A stretch of 64,000 nt of DNA from Castanea sativa (taxonomy: Eukaryota > Streptophyta > Magnoliopsida > Fagales > Fagaceae). The position numbers and the translations under genes are program-made. The notes below the pieces were generated by a model that saw nothing but the letters and a program-made list of their open reading frames with translations, ran no database searches and had not been told where the DNA came from. Position 1 is the stretch's first letter. The number at the start of each line of letters is the position of its first letter. Below are positions 58,501 through 64,000 of the stretch, piece after piece. The stretch lies in assembly GCF_040712315.1 (NCBI RefSeq), contig NC_134013.1, forward strand, positions 90,712,001-90,776,000, read 5' to 3'.

Positions 58501-61500
58501 ATAGGCAGTTACGTGAGAAATCCATCAAGACAAAGGTAGAAATTGCTGATATCATTGTGGATCATAGTTAATGGACCCATTAGTCTTGATAGCATTCATT
58601 TTGTCTGTTTGCAGGTTGGGGCATTTTCTGTTTTGAAGGAACTTGTGGTTGTCTTGCCAGACTGCCTTGCTGAGCACATTGGATCACTAATTCCAGGAAT
58701 TGAAAAAGCATTAAGTGTGAGTAAATAGCCTGTTATTTATCCAAAAAGAGTAAATAGCCTGCTGTTGAAAGTGTATTGAAACTTGTTTATTTTTTTCCTT
58801 GATACTGAAATTTTCCATTTCCCTAATGTTTCTTCTTTATTCATTTCCAGGATAAATCCTCTACCTCGAATTTGAAGATTGAAGCTCTTATATTTACTCG
58901 ATTGGTTTTAGCTTCACATTCTCCTCCTGTGTTCCACCCTCACATTAAGGTATTAGCAATTGCCGTGTGTGTTTTAATTGTCTTACGTGAGCATGAGAAA
59001 AGAATCATTTGTTTTCCTGTATTCTGATGTTGAATAGAGGTGATTCTATTCTGTATTATTTTAAGGGGCTATGATGTACTGATTTGACTGAGACTTGGTA
59101 GATCAATGCTACACAATGAAGACCTATTTTTTTTGCCTCTATTCTGTATTATTTTAAGGGGCTAGGATGGACTGACTCAACTGAGACTTGGTAGGTCAAT
59201 GCTACACAATGAAGACCTTTTTTTTTTTGCCTCTCCCACTCTACTTACTTGCGTGTTCTCAGGGCGAGAGTTAATAATATGGGCCTATTCAATTTTTGGG
59301 TACATTGTCTGAAATGTAAACAGTATCCAGAAACCAAAATCCACCCCCCACTGGAAAAAAAGGGTTTAATCAGTAGTTGATGCTTTAAGGGTGTTGTTTG
59401 GTGGGGTTTGAGTATGTTATGGTTTCAGAGCAATATTCCTCGTTTGGCCAACCATTGAAATTTGATTTTTTTGGATAATATAATTTGATTTTTACTGCCT
59501 CCGTAACATCTGTCAAAATTGGAGATCTATGTATGATGTGATGATTTTCTGAACGTATTTCTGGCTACAATCTTTGTGAACATATTTTCTGGTGACCTTG
59601 TTAGAGAATTTGATGGCCAAAGTTTAAACTGTATGTGTTGATTCCTCAAATCAAAGTTATCTTTTTTAGACATCTATCAAAATCAGAGATTGATGTTGGA
59701 TTTGATGATTTTCTGCCAGAAGTTCCTACTTACGACCAATTGTCTGGCTACAATTTTTTGTGAACTCATTTTTTGGTAATGTTATTAGAGATTTTGCTAG
59801 CTGAAGTCGAAATTGTATGTGTTGATTCCTCAAATCAAAGTTTATCTTTTTAAAAAAGAGAATGATTTCAGTCCATGTTCTTGTAATTGGGCCTCCCTCC
59901 ATCTTCATTCTAGGTTTAATCAGTAGTTGATGCTTAAGTGTGTTTGGTGGGGTTTGAGTATCATATATCTTAAGAGCGATATTACTTATTTGTCCAATCA
60001 TTGAATTTTGGATTTTTTGTGATAAGACTGATTTTTACTGCCTCCTCAACATTTTTCCAAATCGGAGATCTATATTTGATTTGATGATTTCCTGCCATAA
60101 GTTACTCACCATTGTACAGATACAATATTTGTGTTCATATTTTCTGGAGACCTTATTAGAGATTTTAGCTAAAGTCCAAATTGTATGTTCAAAACAAAGT
60201 TCCATTTTTTTCTAAGAGAGGCTGATCTCAATCCATATTTTTATAATAACCCCTTCATCATCTTCATTCTTGGTATCCTACTTGCACACATGATGATCAA
60301 TGTGTGATCAATCTCTTTAATTCGATTGCATTTAGAATTTAATACCTTATGGAAAAATAATTCCTACATTTGTTTACAATTTTCCCTGTTTGTTTTTTAA
60401 GTAGTTGTCTCAGTTTGAGCCACTTGATTATCTTTTCCATCGTACGTAGACCTTCTTACTTGCCAGTGTATCATTTGTAGAAGAGGTTTTGTTTGCAAAC
60501 CAAAGTGAAGCTTTGCAAATTATAATTTAAAAAAAGAGGCCCCATCTCAGTCCATGTTCATGTACTATGACATACATCTTAACCTTCATTGCACTTGTGT
60601 AAAAAAAAGAAGGGCCATCTTCATTTTAGGAATCCTCTTTGTACATAGGGGAGATTCACAATGACGAATATATGCAATTTGGTTTCCTTTGGAAGTCAGT
60701 GCTTAGAAGAAAGTGAAAGGGTTATGCTATGTCATGCAGTCCTCGATCAGTTTGAGACACTTGATTTCCTTTTCTATCGTATGTGTCATATTCTTACTTG
60801 TAGTGGTGTTAGTGTTTTTTGCTATGTTAAAATACACTTTCCTGTAACATGTTTCTTGAGTAATTCTCTGTTAACATGTTTCATGCAATCAGTATGACCA
60901 CTGTTATGTGTATCGTCTTGATGAGTACACAAAAATAGAAAACACTGATTGTACTGTCTGGTTCATTTACATTTTAAACTATGTTATTGCAGGCCCTTTC
61001 TGGTCCTGTTTTATCTGCTGTTGGTGAGCGTTATTATAAAGTTACAGCTGAGGCATTAAAAGTATGTGGGGAACTTGTCCGTGTTGTGCGGCCAGATATT
61101 GAGGTGACTTTCTTATTCACTCTTACACTTTGGGATCTTGTTTGGTCATCTTCTAATCTTTGAATGGTTTTTTTTATTATGTAGGGTTTCGGTTTTGATT
61201 TTAAAGCATATGTTCATCCCATTTACAATGCTATAATGTCACGCTTGACAAACCAAGATCAAGATCAGGTCAGTGGAATTTCTAATAGGAGTTCTCCTTG
61301 AATGTTTCGATTGTCTCATGTGTCTTCTTTTGCAGGAGGTTAAGGAGTGTGCTATCTCTTGCATGGGACTTGTTGTGGCAACATTTGGTGATAACCTCAG
61401 CACAGAGTTGCCTGCATGCCTTCCTGTACTTGTTGATCGGATGGGAAATGAGATAACCCGGCTTACAGCTGTGAAGGTTGGTTTGTTGCATATGTTGTAC

Positions 61501-62133
61501 GTATTTAAGGTCTTTTAGCTGGATTTTGTGCATGTGCATATGCAGTTGCTTGTCTATGTCAGTGTCACTTGTTTGAGCTTTATTATCTAAAAAGGTTGTA
61601 CTCAATGCACTAGGCTCTTGCTTTTGTGAGTCTAGGCAATTTGAAGTGGTTGGTAGACAACCTTTTTTTTTTTTGATAAGTAACAAAGATTTATTGATAT
61701 AAAAAAAGAGACACTCAAGTGTACATGGATATGGATCAAATACGAAAATTACATAAATCAAGTAAATCCAAAATTGAAGAAAAGGATTGGTTTCTCCACG
61801 CTGACAACCAGTCCATTAAGGTTCTAAAAAAGAATAACTTTAGATTAGGCAAAGAATGCTCACTATCTTCAAAGCACCTACCATTTCTTTACTTCCAAAT
61901 ACACCACACCAAACAATAAGGAACAACAATCCATACATATCCATTATGATGGCGACCAAACTAACCTTGCCAAGAAGCAAGAAGGTCAACAATAGACTTT
62001 GGCATAACCCAACATACTCCAAATAAACCTAGGCTCATAGCCCACAGATTCATAGCAACCGGACAATGAAGGAAGAGATTGTCAACAGTTTCACTATTAC
62101 ACTTGCGCATATAACACCAATCCACAACCTTTG

Positions 62134-62192
<59 letters not shown>

Positions 62193-63686
62193 GTAATGAA
62201 GCCTTTTTTGTCCCAAATGAGCTCAGAATCTATAGTTGGATGCATTTCCTTGACATTTCTAACTGCCCACAACATGTAATGAGTTCGTATTTGTTGGTCA
62301 ACTTCATTTGCATTTATTAGATGCACTATTTAAATGTTAGAAATGTAAGTGTTATGCTACTGATGAAAAACGAAAAAAGAAATGTAAGTTATGCCTAAAC
62401 TTCTGAATGGTTGTTGTGCTAAATAATGTTAGAATTGGAGTCAAGTTGGAAAAGGAGCAAAAGTTCCATGTCCTATTTTCTGACTACCATTTGTGTGTGT
62501 GCATGTGTGTCAGTGGGATTGGGGCTGAATATGGGAAGCTGTCTGAGCAATCTATTTGTCAGACTCAAATGTTCAACTGAACAGTATTTCTATCTATATA
62601 GTTGATTATCAGATCTGTGCATCACACTAGGTAGTCATTTATAATATATGTGGATGTGTGGTTCATGTTTGTGTGTGCACATGCCCGTCACTGGATTATG
62701 GTAATCTAAAGACTTGATGTGTTTTGTATCCAGGCATTTGCTGTCATTGCTGCCTCTCCACTTCAAATAGATTTGTCATGTGTTTTGGAGCATGTAATTG
62801 CAGAATTGACGGCATTTCTACGGAAGGTATGAAGATTATTTTGTTTGCTGTCTTCTTAATGATATTTTTAATGACGCTCAATTTCTTGCAATGATTTTTA
62901 AGAATCACTCAACATCTGCTGAATGAATTTCTGAACTTTTTTGTTTGTTTTGGAAAACAGGCTAATCGGGCTTTGAGGCAGGCTACATTGGGAACCCTGA
63001 ATTCCCTGATAGTTGCTTATGGTGATAAAATTGGTCCATCTGCTTATGAAATTATCATTGTGGAACTTTCATCTCTGATAAGGTTTTCTCTTGTTGCTTC
63101 ACCTTTTTAGCCCCCCACTCTCTTTTATTTCAAAGTCAGGTATGGTTCGTACCCATGTTGATTACATTCTAATCCTGCTGATTCTCAATAATCTATATTC
63201 CAGTGATTCAGACTTGCATATGACGGCTCTTGCCCTGGAACTATGTTGCACCCTAATGGCTGACAGGAGGTCAAGCCCAAGTGTTGGTTTGGCTGTTAGA
63301 AACAAAGTTCTTCCACAAGCACTAACATTAATCAAAAGCTCATTGCTACAGGGGCAAGCCCTTTTGGTATGTCAATCTGCATTTTTGGACTTGCATTTTG
63401 ATCCAGAATATATGCTTGTTAAAAACCTTCCTTCTTGTAATTGCAGGCTTTGCAAAGCTTTTTTGCTGCATTAGTTTATTCAGCAAACACTAGTTTTGAT
63501 GTCTTACTAGAATCTCTTCTTTCAAGCGCTAAACCATCTCCACAGTCGGGAGGCGTTGCAAAACAGGCTTTGTATTCAATTGCGCAATGTGTGGCTGTTC
63601 TCTGCCTTGCTGCTGGTGATCAGAAATGCTCATCGACTGTTGAAATGCTTACTGAAATCCTGAAAGATGACAGCAGTTCCAATTCA
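52566..63686 (+). CDS. CAND1: CAND1, cullin-associated NEDD8-dissociated protein 1 (3' end outside window)
   Basis: Twenty coding exons: 52566-52604, 52742-52911, 54280-54490, 55347-55512, 56227-56356, 56792-56906, 57416-57573, 57663-57786, 57916-57966, 58051-58133, 58451-58535, 58615-58716, 58851-58949, 60993-61103, 61185-61268, 61336-61476, 62734-62826, 62961-63082, 63204-63366, 63447-63686. They give 2487 nt (829 codons) without a break, about two thirds of the roughly 1220 aa expected. CAND1 is a HEAT-repeat protein that binds unneddylated cullin-RBX1 and exchanges substrate receptors. It starts [20 protein letters not shown]; an acidic loop sits at about residues 316-345 ([14 protein letters not shown]), and [20 protein letters not shown] lies near residue 660-690. 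Intron 10 (58134-58450) begins with GC instead of GT. Introns carry LINE and SINE fragments. Confidence 0.97.
53169..53712 (-). mobile_element. LINE 3' fragment in CAND1 intron 2 (zf-RVT domain)
   Basis: The minus strand encodes a 150-aa frame with [50 protein letters not shown] and [16 protein letters not shown], the zinc-binding reverse-transcriptase-associated domain at the C-terminus of plant L1-type ORF2. Its 3' end ends in poly(A), seen as the T-run at 53169-53179 on the plus strand. It is 5'-truncated and opposite in orientation to CAND1. Part of its open frame is still intact, so insertion may be fairly recent. Confidence 0.88.
54072..54200 (+). mobile_element. tRNA-derived SINE-like repeat in CAND1 intron 2
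   Basis: The start 'ggataaccaagtggttccag' has an A-box-like word and 'gggtttgaatccc' at about 54119-54131 is a B-box. The spacing of about 45 bases fits an internal polymerase III promoter. End and target duplication not resolved. Confidence 0.55.
54590..54674 (+). mobile_element. Short SINE-like repeat in CAND1 intron 3
   Basis: A-box-like 'tgtagttcaaatggc' near 54597-54609 and B-box 'ggttcaagacc' at 54627-54637, then an A-run at 54664-54672. It looks like a 5' tRNA-like head of about 85 bp. Confidence 0.55.
58134..58450 (+). other. GC-AG intron 10 of CAND1
   Basis: The 5' splice site reads TTGAG|GCAAGT and the 3' site TCCAG|TCC. Joining there restores [13 protein letters not shown], the expected sequence. 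Every GT near the site would shift the frame. GC-AG introns are a small known class with strong consensus around the GC, as here. Confidence 0.88.
59046..59232. repeat. Tandem duplication of about 92 bp in CAND1 intron 13
   Basis: Two copies start 'tctattctgtattattttaa' and run through 'gggcta', 'gagacttggtag' and 'gctacacaatgaagacc' to a T-run. They differ at a few positions. Confidence 0.88.
59363..60640. repeat. Degenerate tandem repeats in CAND1 intron 13
   Basis: 'gtttaatcagtagttgatgc' occurs near 59365 and 59912, each followed by 'gtggggtttgagtat'. 'gatttgatgattt' with 'ctgcca' occurs three times (about 59700, 60075, and altered near 59538). 'ctcaatccat/cagtccatgttc' occurs near 59868, 60225 and 60550. 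This looks like three or more imperfect copies of a unit of several hundred bases. No coding content. Confidence 0.75.
61663..62133 (-). mobile_element. Second LINE 3' fragment, CAND1 intron 16
   Basis: The minus strand reads [22 protein letters not shown] and [17 protein letters not shown], the zf-RVT domain of L1-type ORF2, then untranslated sequence to a poly(A) (T-run 61663-61675). It differs from the fragment in intron 2, so it is a separate insertion. Its 5' side runs into the (CT)n(TA)n tract at 62134-62192. Confidence 0.82.
62134..62192 (+). repeat. Compound (CT)n(TA)n microsatellite
   Basis: About 19 ct units followed by about 10 ta units in CAND1 intron 16, next to the LINE fragment. 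Confidence 0.95.
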
Positions 63687-64000
63687 GTAAGTTCTTTTTT
63701 CTAGGTGTTGGCATCATTTGTATGTCAATGTTATACCTGAAATGACGTCATTGTTGGATGTTAGATATTGACTGATGATTATTCCATTGTAGATTCTCTG
63801 TTCAAGATTTTTTTTTTGACTGAGTCAGTCTTCTGTTGCGGTTGCTTGAAGTTTATGGAGTTCATGTGATGTTTGATTAGATAGAAATGTAAAGACGTAT
63901 TAATGATAATGAAATTTTCTTAAAAGAATTAATGTGTAAAATACAATGTGGTTTATTGGGTAGGCTGGTTTTATCTTTGTAAATCTGTATTCCATGCATT
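63687..64000 (+). other. Start of CAND1 intron 20, cut by window end
   Basis: The donor gtaagt follows AATTCA at 63686. No acceptor followed by the expected next exon was found before the window ends. Confidence 0.75.

Noticed and set aside
1..64000. CRISPR arrays, operons or phage-like modules
   Set aside because: No regularly spaced conserved repeats with unique spacers and no prokaryotic gene layout; all tandem arrays seen are plant-type satellites or microsatellites.

Overview
This window is nuclear DNA of a flowering plant, most likely a woody dicot. It has AT-rich intergenic DNA, split genes with GT-AG introns, long (TA)n, (CT)n and (GT)n tracts, Ty1/copia, LINE, SINE, Mutator, hAT and PIF/Harbinger-like elements, and three recognisable plant genes. 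The general look reminds me of Fagaceae, but that is an impression and not a sequence match. No bacterial operon, CRISPR array, rRNA, intact tRNA or organellar insert was seen.

Layout. 1-9070: AT-rich intergenic DNA with MITEs, a near-perfect 61-bp hairpin and a small retroposed insert. 9176-13855 (+): five-exon NPF (NRT1/PTR) transporter of the NPF4.3/4.4 type, 598 aa. 13856-15605: intergenic. 15606-26690: a broken second copy of two blocks from the SPF30 locus (39425-39920 and 42967-45027), without promoter or exon 1. It is split by a decayed copia element (17071-24379), which itself carries two DNA transposons and a MITE; one of the transposons holds a captured TIFY/GATA exon. 27202-28196: a Harbinger-like element whose target site is the stop codon of the next gene. 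28197-31321 (-): two-exon, four-TM protein of unknown function, 188 aa, with one Mutator-like element in its intron and another 501 bp upstream of its ATG. 33429-42557: TE debris, including a solo LTR, a gag-only copia remnant with one LTR, and a copia pol relic.

42558-49302 (+): SPF30 (SMN-related splicing factor 30, Tudor domain), eight coding exons, 296 aa. 51480-64000 (+): CAND1 (cullin-associated, NEDD8-dissociated), with a 5' leader intron and 20 coding exons (829 codons) before the window ends; about a third of the protein lies beyond it.

The genes do not form a pathway. NPF is a nitrate-transporter-family membrane protein, SPF30 acts in the spliceosome, and CAND1 recycles cullin-RING ubiquitin ligases. 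I saw no new biological system. The strongest observations are the NPF protein that lacks the conserved TM10-TM11 proline, the displaced duplication of SPF30 intron 1-exon 2, and several transposon insertions with exact target-site duplications, one of them on a stop codon. All exon boundaries were worked out by eye from reading frame, splice sites and remembered family sequence.
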